Of a stretch of 54,871 nucleotides of DNA, positions 21,515-29,918 are shown piece by piece (within the stretch, counting starts at the first letter, position 1; each line of letters opens with the position of its first letter). The stretch covers positions 1 to 54,871 of the forward strand of contig CAKQBC010000001.1 in NCBI GenBank assembly GCA_934215995.1. Reading direction: 5' to 3'. This DNA is from an uncultured Bacillus sp. (GTDB lineage Bacteria; Bacillota; Bacilli; Bacillales; DSM-1321). Both the position numbers and the translations under genes were made by a program. Under the pieces are notes generated by a model. The model was not told the DNA's origin. It did no database searches and worked only from the letters and a program-made list of their open reading frames with translations.

Positions 21515-22903
21515 ATGAAAAGGCTACACGTTGCTCCAATGAAAATCTCTGAACTGAAACGGGCGGATTATAACCCGCGCTTGGAACTGCAGCCGGGGGA
21601 CCCGGAATTTGAAAAGCTGAAGCGGTCCATTGAAACCTTTGGACTGGTGGAGCCGATTGTGTTTAATGTGCGAACCGGGACCGTTGTCGGTGGCCACCAG
21701 AGGCTTTCCGTTTTAGAACACTTGGGTTGGGATGAGGTGGATGTTTCCCTTGTGGACATTACCTTGGAAGAGGAACAGTTTTTAAATATCGCGCTGAACA
21801 AAATTGAGGGGGATTGGGACCCTTATAAATTAAAGGAATTGCTGGAAGAAATGGACACGGGCCAGTTTGATATGTCGCTGACTGGTTTTGATGAGGAAGA
21901 AATTGAAGATTTAATGACACAGTTTCATATCGAAGATGAATCGGAAATTCAGGAGGATGATTTTGACCCGGATAAGGCAGCGGAGGAAGTCGTGGAGCCT
22001 GTTTCAAAGTTTGGCGATATTTGGCGGCTTGGTCGTCATCGGTTATTGGTGGGAGATTCGACAAAAGTGGAACAGCTCCGCCGCTTGCTGGATGGAAAAG
22101 AGGCGGACATGATTTTTACGGACCCGCCTTATAACGTCGATTATGAAGGCTCCGACGGAAAGAAGATACAAAACGATTCGATGGAGGATTCCGCTTTTTA
22201 TATCTTCCTGCGGGATTCCTTCGATGCCATGCATGCGGTTCTGAAAAAGGGCGGGCCGATTTATGTCTGTCATGCGGATTCGGAAGGCCGGAACTTCAGG
22301 AATGCTTTTCACGATGCCGGGTTCCTGATGAAGCAGTGCATTATCTGGGTGAAGAACTCGCTGGTCCTTGGCCGCCAAGATTACCAATGGAAGCATGAGC
22401 CTATCCTGTATGGCTGGAAGGAAGGGGCCGCTCATAAATGGTATGGCGGGCGGAAAGAGACCACTGTGGTGGAGACTCCGGTTGACCTGGCTATCACCAG
22501 ACAAAACGATCATGTGTTGCTGACCTTCTCCAATGGCACACACTCGACCGTTGTGAAGGTGCCAAATTATGAAATTATCCATGACGGAACGGATGAAGGC
22601 TCGACCACTTGGCGGATTGAAAAGCCAAAGAAAAACGGGGACCATCCTACGATGAAGCCGATTGCCCTTTGTGCCAAAGCGATAAAAAATTCATCCCGGC
22701 CTAATGAGATTGTTTTGGATTCGTTCGGCGGCTCTGGCTCCACCTTGATTGCAGCTGAACAGACCGGGCGTTGTGCTTATGTCTCTGAGCTGGACCCGGT
22801 GTACGCTGACGTAATAATTCGGCGTTGGGAAGAATTCACAGGACAGAAGGCGGTGAAATTGAATGGCGAGACCGACGAAATTAACACCTCAATTACAGGC
22901 TAA
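21515..22903 (+). CDS. ParB-domain/DNA methyltransferase fusion, 462 aa
   Basis: N-terminal ParB/Srx-like nuclease-fold domain (about 1-100: ISELKRADYNPRLEL, GLVEPIVFNVRTGTVVGGHQ) and a C-terminal amino-methyltransferase: TDPPYNVDYEG (DPPY catalytic motif, about 205), HPTMKP and FGGSGSTLIAAEQTG (SAM site). The order is that of beta-class N4/N6 MTases common in phages beside terminase. Likely an orphan MTase that protects phage DNA or marks packaging and replication sites. The start follows an ATG-TAA pair directly. It overlaps terS. Confidence 0.9.
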   Translation: MKRLHVAPMKISELKRADYNPRLELQPGDPEFEKLKRSIETFGLVEPIVFNVRTGTVVGGHQRLSVLEHLGWDEVDVSLVDITLEEEQFLNIALNKIEGDWDPYKLKELLEEMDTGQFDMSLTGFDEEEIEDLMTQFHIEDESEIQEDDFDPDKAAEEVVEPVSKFGDIWRLGRHRLLVGDSTKVEQLRRLLDGKEADMIFTDPPYNVDYEGSDGKKIQNDSMEDSAFYIFLRDSFDAMHAVLKKGGPIYVCHADSEGRNFRNAFHDAGFLMKQCIIWVKNSLVLGRQDYQWKHEPILYGWKEGAAHKWYGGRKETTVVETPVDLAITRQNDHVLLTFSNGTHSTVVKVPNYEIIHDGTDEGSTTWRIEKPKKNGDHPTMKPIALCAKAIKNSSRPNEIVLDSFGGSGSTLIAAEQTGRCAYVSELDPVYADVIIRRWEEFTGQKAVKLNGETDEINTSITG

Positions 22904-23330
22904 AATCTGTGATGCTATCCGCGTTGGGTGCTATGTCGAAACAGCAGCCGCTTATTGCGGAATATCAAAAGACACTTTTTACCGCTGGTTGCGGCAAGGG
23001 GCCAAAGCCAAAAGCGGCATTTATAAAGATTTCTCGGATGCGGTAGAAAAGGCAATGGCGGACGCGGAGTTTCGGGATGTGATGATTATTTCTAATGCGG
23101 CCACCTCTGACTGGAAAGCCGCAGCATGGAAATTGGAACGCCGCGCTCCTGAACGTTGGGGCCGCCGAGATCGGGTTTCCGCTGATATTGAACACTCGGG
23201 TTCTGTGACGAACCGCCAAGAGCATGAGGTTCATATCAAACAGGAAATAACCTCGGACCCGGAATCGCGGGAATTGATTAAACAATTATGGCGGAGGCAG
23301 CAGTCCTTACAAGCAGGAAATGAGGGGTGA
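22863..23330 (+). CDS. terS: Terminase small subunit, 155 aa
   Basis: N-terminal HTH (ETAAAYCGISKDTFYRWLRQ) and a helical oligomerisation region (DAVEKAMADAEFRDVMIISN), then ERRAPERWGRRDRV, typical of phage TerS. It binds pac DNA and presents it to TerL. It overlaps the MTase gene by 41 bases. Confidence 0.86.
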   Translation: MARPTKLTPQLQAKICDAIRVGCYVETAAAYCGISKDTFYRWLRQGAKAKSGIYKDFSDAVEKAMADAEFRDVMIISNAATSDWKAAAWKLERRAPERWGRRDRVSADIEHSGSVTNRQEHEVHIKQEITSDPESRELIKQLWRRQQSLQAGNEG

Positions 23331-23336
23331 TGTCCT

Positions 23337-24722
23337 TTGTTGGCACCAGAACAGGTAACGCCTGAAATGATTAACGATTTTTCTCGGGAGATTGCTCGGG
23401 ATGATTATGCGTTCTATGCGGAATATGTCCACCGGGGTTTGTATCAGCATGCGGAACACACCGAACTGATTTGCCGGAAGTTGGAGGAAGTTGAGCGGGG
23501 CGATTGCACCCGCTTAATTATTTGCCTTCCCCCTCGTCACTCCAAATCGATGACGGTATCGGAGACCTTCCCTTCATGGTTTCTGGGGCGGGACCCGAAC
23601 AGGCGAGTGATTGAAGTTTCGTATGGTGATTCTTTGGCCAGAAGATTTGGCCGGGAAAACAAAAAGAAAATTGATGAGTTTGGGCAGGAGATTTTCGGGA
23701 TTCAAACAGACCGGGCCAATGCCAGCAATAATGACTTTGGGATTTCGGGCTACCGGGGCGGCATGATTTCAAAAGGGATAGGTGCTGGAATTACCGGGGT
23801 TGGTGCTGACTTGCTGGTAGTCGACGATCCGATTAAAAACAGGAAAGAAGCCCTCTCCAAAACCTACCGCGATATGATTTGGAATGAATGGCAGAACACA
23901 TTGCTTACTCGTTTGCATCCCGGCGGGCGCGTTATCGTCATTTTGACGCGCTGGACAGAAGATGATTTGGTCGGTCGGCTCCTTGAGGAAGAACCGGGCG
24001 GTTGGGAGGTTATCTCCTTGCCTGCGGAAGCGGAGGAACATGATTTACTTGGTCGTGCGCCGGGTGAACCGCTCTGGCCAGAACGCTTTGATAAGACCTG
24101 GCTGGAAAACACAAAGAAATCAGTCGGCTCGGTTACATGGGCATCTCTCTATCAACAATCCCCTGCTCCTTTGGGCGGGCAGATAATCCAGCGGGATTGG
24201 TTCCGCTATTACCGGGAATTGCCGGGTGATGTCATGGAACTGATGATTTCGGTGGATTGTGCCTTTAAAGACTTGGAAACCTCTGACTATGTAGTGGCTC
24301 AGGTCTGGGGCAAAGCTGGCGCGAACAGGTACTTGATTGACCAGATTCGAGACCGGATGGGCATTCGTGCGACGATGGATGCGATTCGGCAGCTGGCGGC
24401 AAAATATCCAGCCGCACACACAAAACTGGTTGAGGATAAGGCAAACGGGAGCGCGGTTGTCGAAATGCTGAAGAATGAAATAAGCGGGATTATTCCGGTA
24501 TCACCGAAAGAGTCCAAAGAATCGCGGGTGTTTTCGGTGGCTCCAGCTGTCGAAGCCGGGAACGTGTACCTCCCTGACCCTTCTATCGCTCCTTGGGTAA
24601 AAGATTTTGTTGATGAAGTGGCTACATTTCCAAGCTCTCGCAACGATGATCAAGTTGACGCTTTTACCCAGGCTCTGATTCGTTGGCAACAAACACCGGG
24701 CCTTTTTATTGGTCGGGCGTGA
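23337..24722 (+). CDS. terL: Terminase large subunit, 461 aa
   Basis: TTG start after GAGGGGTGA. Walker A-like CLPPRHSKSMTVSE (about 63-76), Walker B LLVVDDPIKN (about 159-168), then the RNase H-like nuclease with acidic SVDCAFKD (about 306) and NDDQVDAF (about 440). It pumps DNA into proheads and cuts it. The PPRHSKS motif is that of the Terminase_6/17-like phage group. Confidence 0.94.
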   Translation: MLAPEQVTPEMINDFSREIARDDYAFYAEYVHRGLYQHAEHTELICRKLEEVERGDCTRLIICLPPRHSKSMTVSETFPSWFLGRDPNRRVIEVSYGDSLARRFGRENKKKIDEFGQEIFGIQTDRANASNNDFGISGYRGGMISKGIGAGITGVGADLLVVDDPIKNRKEALSKTYRDMIWNEWQNTLLTRLHPGGRVIVILTRWTEDDLVGRLLEEEPGGWEVISLPAEAEEHDLLGRAPGEPLWPERFDKTWLENTKKSVGSVTWASLYQQSPAPLGGQIIQRDWFRYYRELPGDVMELMISVDCAFKDLETSDYVVAQVWGKAGANRYLIDQIRDRMGIRATMDAIRQLAAKYPAAHTKLVEDKANGSAVVEMLKNEISGIIPVSPKESKESRVFSVAPAVEAGNVYLPDPSIAPWVKDFVDEVATFPSSRNDDQVDAFTQALIRWQQTPGLFIGRA

Positions 24723-24963
24723 CCCCACGACAAACAGCCGAAAGGCGCGACCCTTCAGCTAAATTTCTTTTTTTAGATTCGTCAATCCTCAAAGAAACCA
24801 TCCCGGGATTTTGTCGTTGGTGCTATGTAGGAAGCTGGCCAGCTCTTTATCCTATTCGCATTATTAGTCTTGACACAATTCTGAAAACTTATACATCAAC
24901 TATCGCGGGTTTATGAATTCCGCGTTTTCTTCATATAACAAAGGTGAGAAAGAGGTGAGATGC
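24723..24963 (+). other. Gap before the portal gene
   Basis: No credible gene; the open frames have no ribosome binding site. It contains a TTGACA at 24870 with a TATACA at 24890 (only 14 bases apart), a possible weak promoter for the structural operon. Confidence 0.4.
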
Positions 24964-27066
24964 GTGTGGAACCGTTTTAAGACTGCTTGGAAAATGGCCA
25001 AGCAAATGGAAGAGAAAAGTCTTACTCCAATGGGGACCCTTCCTTCTTGGAAATCAAATAAGCCGGTCTGGAAAGAATGGGATACGGATAATGCGGTCCG
25101 GTACGGGTATAAAGCGTCGACCTGGGTGTACTCCTGTATTAACCGGATTGCCAAAACAGCCGCCAGTGTTCCTTGGAAGGTGTACCGTCGAGATCCGGAT
25201 GGGGAACTGGAGGAGATTCCGAATCACCCGCTTGAACAGTTGCTGAAAGAGCCAAACCCTTATATGAGCGGACAAGACTTAATGGAGCGTATGGTATCTC
25301 ATCTTTATTTGGGCGGGAATACCTTACTGTCGAAGGTTCGGGCGCGGAATGTAACAGCGGAACTCTGGCCTTTGAATCCTAGCGAGTTTTCTCCTGTACC
25401 GAGTAACAATGACTTTATCGTCGCTTATGAATACCAAGTGAATGGAATTAAGAAGCGGCTGGAAGCGGAGGAAGTGTTGCACATTATGTTTGTGGACCCT
25501 TCTAACGTGTACTGGGGCATGGCTCCGCTCCAAGCGGTAGCGCGCTCAGTAGATACGGATAGTGAACTCCTAGACTTCCAGAAAATCTCTCTGCAAAACC
25601 GCGCCATTACGGACGGGGTGTTTTCTTTTAAACAACCGCTGACCGAGCAGCAATGGAAAGAAGCGCGGCAGATGGTACGTGAACAGCATATGGGTGCGGG
25701 AAATGCTCGGACTCCTTGGGTTCTGGGTGGCGAGGCCACTTGGCAGCAGATGTCACTCTCCCCTGCGGAAATGGATTTTATTGAATCCCGCCGATACAGC
25801 CGGGAAGAGATTTGTTCGGTGTTTCAAGTGCCACCGCCGCTTGTTGGTTTATATGATAATGCGACTCTGGCAAACATTGAAACCGCTCGTAAGATTTTTT
25901 GGCTGGACACGATCATTCCCCTGCTGGAAGATTTAAAATCTAGTTTTAACTTGTCGCTGGTGAAAGAATTTGGCGATGATATCGTTCTCTCTTATGATGT
26001 ATCGAATGTCCAAGCGATTCAGGACAACTACAAAGAAAAAGTGGATACGGCTAAGACCTTATGGGCGATGGGCGTTCCGTTTAATGAAATTAACCAAAGG
26101 TTGCAGCTCGGCTTTGATGAAATCGAAGGCGGAGAGGTGGGCTACCTTCCTCTGAATGTTGCGCTTGCCGGAGCGGGTTCTCCTGCGGAAGAAGATGTAA
26201 ACGTAAATGTAGATGTTGCTGAAAATGAGGACGGAAACGGGGAACGTTTACTGAACCGTTATGTACCTGTCACCCGAAAAAAGGCAAAAGGGGCAAATGG
26301 CAGCAAGGCATGGAACCTCGAAACGGAAGAACAGAAAGAGCTTTTCTGGAAGAATACCGATGCGCGCCGCTCCAATTGGGAAGAGCAATATGCCAAAAGG
26401 ATCCAAAATCTTTTTGATGAGGAAGGCGACGAGATTGCTTGGGTGTTTGAACAGCATGGGGCAGAGGATGCGCTGGCGCAGATTGATGTCCGGTCCGAAC
26501 AGTGGGAGCAATTGTATAAGGCGATGGCTCTGGCCATTATTGAAGATTTCGGGGAGCAGACCTGGGATTTGTTAAAGGCACAGAAGCCGCCGAAAACAAA
26601 AGCCTTTGACCCTTGGGACCAGCTGATTCAGGCGTGGATTGGAAAAATGGCGGCTGAAAAAATCACCGGAATTCTGGACACAACAAAAGATTTAATTCGG
26701 AATGTCATAGCCCTCGGGCAAGAGGAAGGGCTTGGTGTCACACAGATTGCGAAAAACATACGGGACCGCTATGCGGGATTCTCTCGTCGTCGCTCTGAAA
26801 CGATCGCTCGTACTGAAACGGTGGCCGCATCCAATTATGGAAGCATGGAGGCCGCGCGGCAGACGGGCTTAAATCCGATGAAGGTCTGGGTTTCTTCTCG
26901 GGACCCTCGGGTGCGGGACACACATAAAAGCGTTGACGGTGTGACCCTTGAAATGAATGAGGAGTTTAAAGTCGGGATGGATTCCATGATGCATCCGGGC
27001 GGTGGCTCTCGGGCCGAGGAAAATGTCCACTGCAGGTGTACCTTGTCTTATCGTGTGGTCCGATAA
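24964..27066 (+). CDS. Portal protein fused to MuF/gp7-like head protein, 700 aa
   Basis: The GTG at 24964 follows AGAGGTGAG; an in-frame ATG at 24913 lacks a good site. Residues 1-400 are an HK97-type portal (ASTWVYSCINRIAKTAASVP, EICSVFQVPPPLVGLYDNAT). After a linker at about 405-430 comes a MuF-like region ending GGGSRAEENVHCRCTLSYRV. Normally these are two genes. The linker DNA is a hexamer array encoding VNVNVD. The portal forms the packaging pore; MuF proteins are minor head or injected proteins. Confidence 0.9.
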   Translation: MWNRFKTAWKMAKQMEEKSLTPMGTLPSWKSNKPVWKEWDTDNAVRYGYKASTWVYSCINRIAKTAASVPWKVYRRDPDGELEEIPNHPLEQLLKEPNPYMSGQDLMERMVSHLYLGGNTLLSKVRARNVTAELWPLNPSEFSPVPSNNDFIVAYEYQVNGIKKRLEAEEVLHIMFVDPSNVYWGMAPLQAVARSVDTDSELLDFQKISLQNRAITDGVFSFKQPLTEQQWKEARQMVREQHMGAGNARTPWVLGGEATWQQMSLSPAEMDFIESRRYSREEICSVFQVPPPLVGLYDNATLANIETARKIFWLDTIIPLLEDLKSSFNLSLVKEFGDDIVLSYDVSNVQAIQDNYKEKVDTAKTLWAMGVPFNEINQRLQLGFDEIEGGEVGYLPLNVALAGAGSPAEEDVNVNVDVAENEDGNGERLLNRYVPVTRKKAKGANGSKAWNLETEEQKELFWKNTDARRSNWEEQYAKRIQNLFDEEGDEIAWVFEQHGAEDALAQIDVRSEQWEQLYKAMALAIIEDFGEQTWDLLKAQKPPKTKAFDPWDQLIQAWIGKMAAEKITGILDTTKDLIRNVIALGQEEGLGVTQIAKNIRDRYAGFSRRRSETIARTETVAASNYGSMEAARQTGLNPMKVWVSSRDPRVRDTHKSVDGVTLEMNEEFKVGMDSMMHPGGGSRAEENVHCRCTLSYRVVR
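26197..26214 (+). repeat. In-gene hexamers at the portal-MuF junction
   Basis: GTAAAC, GTAAAT, GTAGAT encode VNVNVD exactly between the portal domain and the following domain. Confidence 0.78.
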
Positions 27067-27091
27067 ATTTAAAAAAAAGGAAGTGATTGGC

Positions 27092-27880
27092 GTGTTTTAT
27101 AAAACTTTATCGTGGGAAGTCAAAGCCGATACGAAGCAGCGGAAATTCACCGGGTACGCGTCGAAATTCGGAAATATTGACTTGCATGGCGACATTATTG
27201 AAAAAGGGGCCTTTGCCAAAACCATACAAGAGCGCATGCCAAAGAAGGCCATTAAGGTTCTGTGGCAGCATATGGACCCGCTTGGTATGCCGGAAGTGCT
27301 GGAAGAAGATGAGTCCGGTTTGTATGTAGAGGGGCGTATCTCTAAGACTCGCCTTGGTGATGAAGCGATGACGCTCATGGATGACGGTGTCGTGGATGGA
27401 ATGTCCATCGGCTATGATGTCGTGAAAGATGAATTTGACGACCAGCATGGGATTCGTAGATTGAAAGAGTTGAAGCTTTATGAGGTGTCGGTCGTTACCT
27501 GGGGGGCGAACCCGGAGGCAATGGTCACAAATGTAAAACACCTGCAAGCTCTGAATGATATTTTCAAAGATGAAAACTTGCGGGACCTTGGTGAAGTGAA
27601 GAAGCTCCTTGAAAAACTGAATGATACTTTTGATAGCGGCGTGTTCGGTACGAAGGATGGCAGCTTAATTATCAACATGGAAGAACTGAAAGCGGGCCGG
27701 GTTCTTTCCAAGAAAAATAAAGATAACTTGCGCGGTGCGGTGACGCTCATTGAAGAGGTTCTGCAAACAGCCGGGGCAGAAGATGAACCGGAAAATGAAA
27801 ATGAAAAAGACCTGAACCTTGAAGATGATATGGAACTGAAAGACCTGCTCTCCGAGATCCGCTCGTATGCCAAAAAATAA
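27092..27880 (+). CDS. Prohead protease (HK97/U35 type), 262 aa
   Basis: The GTG at 27092 follows AAAAGGAAGTG. KFTGYASKFGNIDLHGDIIE at the start, IKVLWQHMDPLGMP with the catalytic-type His, and LYEVSVVTWGANPEA near 145 match U35 prohead proteases. The C-terminal half (about 165-262) is helical and acidic and may act as scaffold. It processes the capsid's N-terminal delta domain during maturation. Confidence 0.92.
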   Translation: MFYKTLSWEVKADTKQRKFTGYASKFGNIDLHGDIIEKGAFAKTIQERMPKKAIKVLWQHMDPLGMPEVLEEDESGLYVEGRISKTRLGDEAMTLMDDGVVDGMSIGYDVVKDEFDDQHGIRRLKELKLYEVSVVTWGANPEAMVTNVKHLQALNDIFKDENLRDLGEVKKLLEKLNDTFDSGVFGTKDGSLIINMEELKAGRVLSKKNKDNLRGAVTLIEEVLQTAGAEDEPENENEKDLNLEDDMELKDLLSEIRSYAKK

Positions 27881-27882
27881 AC

Positions 27883-28077
27883 ATGGAAGTGGTCATTGAT
27901 TTTTCCATGTTGCATTGGTCCTCGGACTGGAATGGCTATGAGGTAGGCTATCCTGACTTGGATGTGGTCGGCCTGTATACCTTTCAGCCAGACTTCGGCC
28001 CTTCGGTCAATTTCTATATTGATATGGAAACCATGACTGTTTTGGACATGTGGTCCGGGTGTGATTGTGAAGAATAA
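27883..28077 (+). CDS. Small hypothetical protein, 64 aa
   Basis: ATG directly after the protease stop, without a clear ribosome binding site, so probably coupled. Acidic and aromatic (LHWSSDWNGYEVGYPDLDVV), ends MWSGCDCEE. Composition suits a small soluble protein. No family known. Confidence 0.55.
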   Translation: MEVVIDFSMLHWSSDWNGYEVGYPDLDVVGLYTFQPDFGPSVNFYIDMETMTVLDMWSGCDCEE

Positions 28078-28101
28078 GGCGGTTTGTCTGGTTCTTTATA
28101 T

Positions 28102-28125
28102 GTAAATGTTGATGTTTACATTTAT
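28102..28125. repeat. Hexamers facing each other, 4 units
   Basis: GTAAAT, GTTGAT, GTTTAC, ATTTAT in register. GTAAA and TTTAC can pair as a hairpin before a T run, so it may help terminate transcription. Confidence 0.7.
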
Positions 28126-28222
28126 GTTTTTCCGCTCCTTTGCATATAAAAAGGGTAGAAACAAGCTCTCACTTTGCCCTTTCGAGCCGAGATTCCTCAC
28201 TCGACTGGTCGGTAAAGCCGAG

Positions 28223-28265
28223 ATACGTGAACATACGTGAAAAAAACATACGTGATGATACGTGA
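28223..28265 (+). promoter_or_regulatory. Four ATACGTGA repeats in the capsid leader
   Basis: Copies start at 28223, 28233, 28248 and 28258: two pairs each with a 10-bp step, 25 bp between pairs, ending 13 bases before AAGGAGG. It may be an operator, a late promoter element or an RNA-binding site. Confidence 0.68.
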
Positions 28266-28286
28266 CTTTTAAGGAGGATAAACACG

Positions 28287-29528
28287 ATGGGTGAAAATAA
28301 AACCGAGATTAGCCTAAAATCCTTGCACACTGAATTTAAGGAAGCGTGGGGCGAACTGAAAGATTTGCTTGATACGCAGGCCGATGAAATTAAAAAATAT
28401 GGAACCACCAATGATGATACCGTCAACAAGATTAAATCTGTTGAAGGGGTAATTTCCAACCTTGGCGACGAAATGAAGGAAATTCAAAAGCGCGCCGACG
28501 AGATCGAGAAGAAGTTTGGTCGTCCTGACCTGGCTGGCGGCGGTCAAGTGAAGTCGCTTGGTGAACAGTTTATCGATTCTGATGCGTTCCAAGCGATGAA
28601 AAAAGCAAATGAATATAAATCTGCTCCAATGAGAACAAAATCTCTTTACCAAGGTTCAAAAGCGATTATCACAACGGCTGATGGTTCTGGCGGTGCATTG
28701 ACAGGAGCGCAGAGGGCAAACCCTGACGTTTTCGCACCGTCACGCGCGTTCCGTTTGCGCGACTTGCTACCTGTTCAGCCGACTCAGTCTAATGCGATTG
28801 AATTCGTACAGGAAACTGGTTTCACCAATGCAGCCGCTCCGGTAGCAGAAACCATGCTGAAGCCTGAATCTGCTCTTACTTTTGATATTTTGACAGAATC
28901 AGTGAAGACTGTAGCTCATTGGATTCCTGCTTCTCGTCAAGTATTGGATGATGCTGGCCAGCTCCGCGCTTATATCGATAACCGTCTACTTTACGGTCTG
29001 ATGTTAGCGGAAGAACAGCAAATTCTATATGGAAATGGGCTTTCTCCTAACCTATCAGGAATTCTGACAAACACTGGCATCCAGAGCTATTCTTGGTCCG
29101 CTGGTGAGGTGGGCGATAGCAAAATTGACGCAATCCGCCGCGCGATTACGCTGGCTCGTATTGCAGAATATCCAGTCAATGGTATCGTTCTTCATCCGAA
29201 CGATTGGGAAGATATTCAGCTTGCCAAGGGGGATGACGGTCACTATATCTGGGTGAATGTGAATGAGGGCGGCGTTATGCGCTTATGGTCCGTTCCGGTT
29301 GTTGAAACTACAGCCATTGCGGAAGGTGAAGCTCTTGTTGGTTCCTTTAATATGGGCGCGATGCTTTGGGACCGCGAGGAAGCCAATATCCGCGTAGGTG
29401 AACCGGATGATTACTTCACTCGAAATATGGTAGCCATTCTTGCGGAAGAAAGACTGGCTCTTACTGTCTTTAGGCCAGAGGCTTTCGTTGGTGTAACCTT
29501 CGACACAGCACCTACTACTGGAGTCTAA
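28287..29528 (+). CDS. Major capsid protein (HK97 fold), 413 aa
   Basis: AAGGAGG ribosome binding site. The N-terminal delta domain (about 1-85) is coiled coil. The mature shell part follows: LRDLLPVQPTQSNAIEFVQE, VAHWIPASRQVLDDAGQLRA, AEEQQILYGNG, VLHPNDWEDIQLAKG, DDYFTRNMVAILAEERLALT. These are hallmarks of Phage_capsid (HK97 gp5 family). It assembles the head and is cleaved by the protease upstream. The ATACGTGA cluster in its leader suggests strong late control. Confidence 0.95.
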   Translation: MGENKTEISLKSLHTEFKEAWGELKDLLDTQADEIKKYGTTNDDTVNKIKSVEGVISNLGDEMKEIQKRADEIEKKFGRPDLAGGGQVKSLGEQFIDSDAFQAMKKANEYKSAPMRTKSLYQGSKAIITTADGSGGALTGAQRANPDVFAPSRAFRLRDLLPVQPTQSNAIEFVQETGFTNAAAPVAETMLKPESALTFDILTESVKTVAHWIPASRQVLDDAGQLRAYIDNRLLYGLMLAEEQQILYGNGLSPNLSGILTNTGIQSYSWSAGEVGDSKIDAIRRAITLARIAEYPVNGIVLHPNDWEDIQLAKGDDGHYIWVNVNEGGVMRLWSVPVVETTAIAEGEALVGSFNMGAMLWDREEANIRVGEPDDYFTRNMVAILAEERLALTVFRPEAFVGVTFDTAPTTGV

Positions 29529-29549
29529 TCCCAAGAATGGAGTGGTTCA

Positions 29550-29918
29550 ATGGCGGCAATTAAAATGGTAGCCCTTCGTACCTTTGCGGGTACGGGGGGC
29601 CTTATCCGTAGAGGTGAGGAATTTTTCGCAGAAACCGAAATGCGGGCGACTGCTTTAGCTGAACGGGGACTGGCTAAACGAATAGAAAATGATTCACCGC
29701 CGGAGGAAGAACCTGAACAAGTGGTGCCACCGCCTGAGAATGTTGCAAAAGTCCATTTAATTGAACCTGTAACAGACCCTGTCATTGTGGAAAGGCCGCC
29801 TTTTGAAGATGCGGTGAAGCATGTCGGCGGCGGTTGGTATGAATTGCCGAATGGCGAACGAATTTCTGGAAAAGAAGCCGCTCAAGCGGTATATGAAAGA
29901 GGCGATTGTGATGGCTGA
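29550..29918 (+). CDS. Small virion-associated candidate, 122 aa
   Basis: Begins MAAIKMVALRTFAGTGGLIR; ends with HVGGGWYELPNGERISGKEA. The same N-terminal and C-terminal blocks recur in the next, much larger protein. A Pro/Glu linker separates them. Two related genes after the capsid suggest decoration or minor head proteins. It may carry a small SH3-like beta fold at the N-terminus. Confidence 0.68.
   Translation: MAAIKMVALRTFAGTGGLIRRGEEFFAETEMRATALAERGLAKRIENDSPPEEEPEQVVPPPENVAKVHLIEPVTDPVIVERPPFEDAVKHVGGGWYELPNGERISGKEAAQAVYERGDCDG

Noticed and set aside
24683..24916. ORF of 77 aa between terL and portal
   Set aside because: Starts inside terL, has no ribosome binding site, and its product does not resemble a protein.
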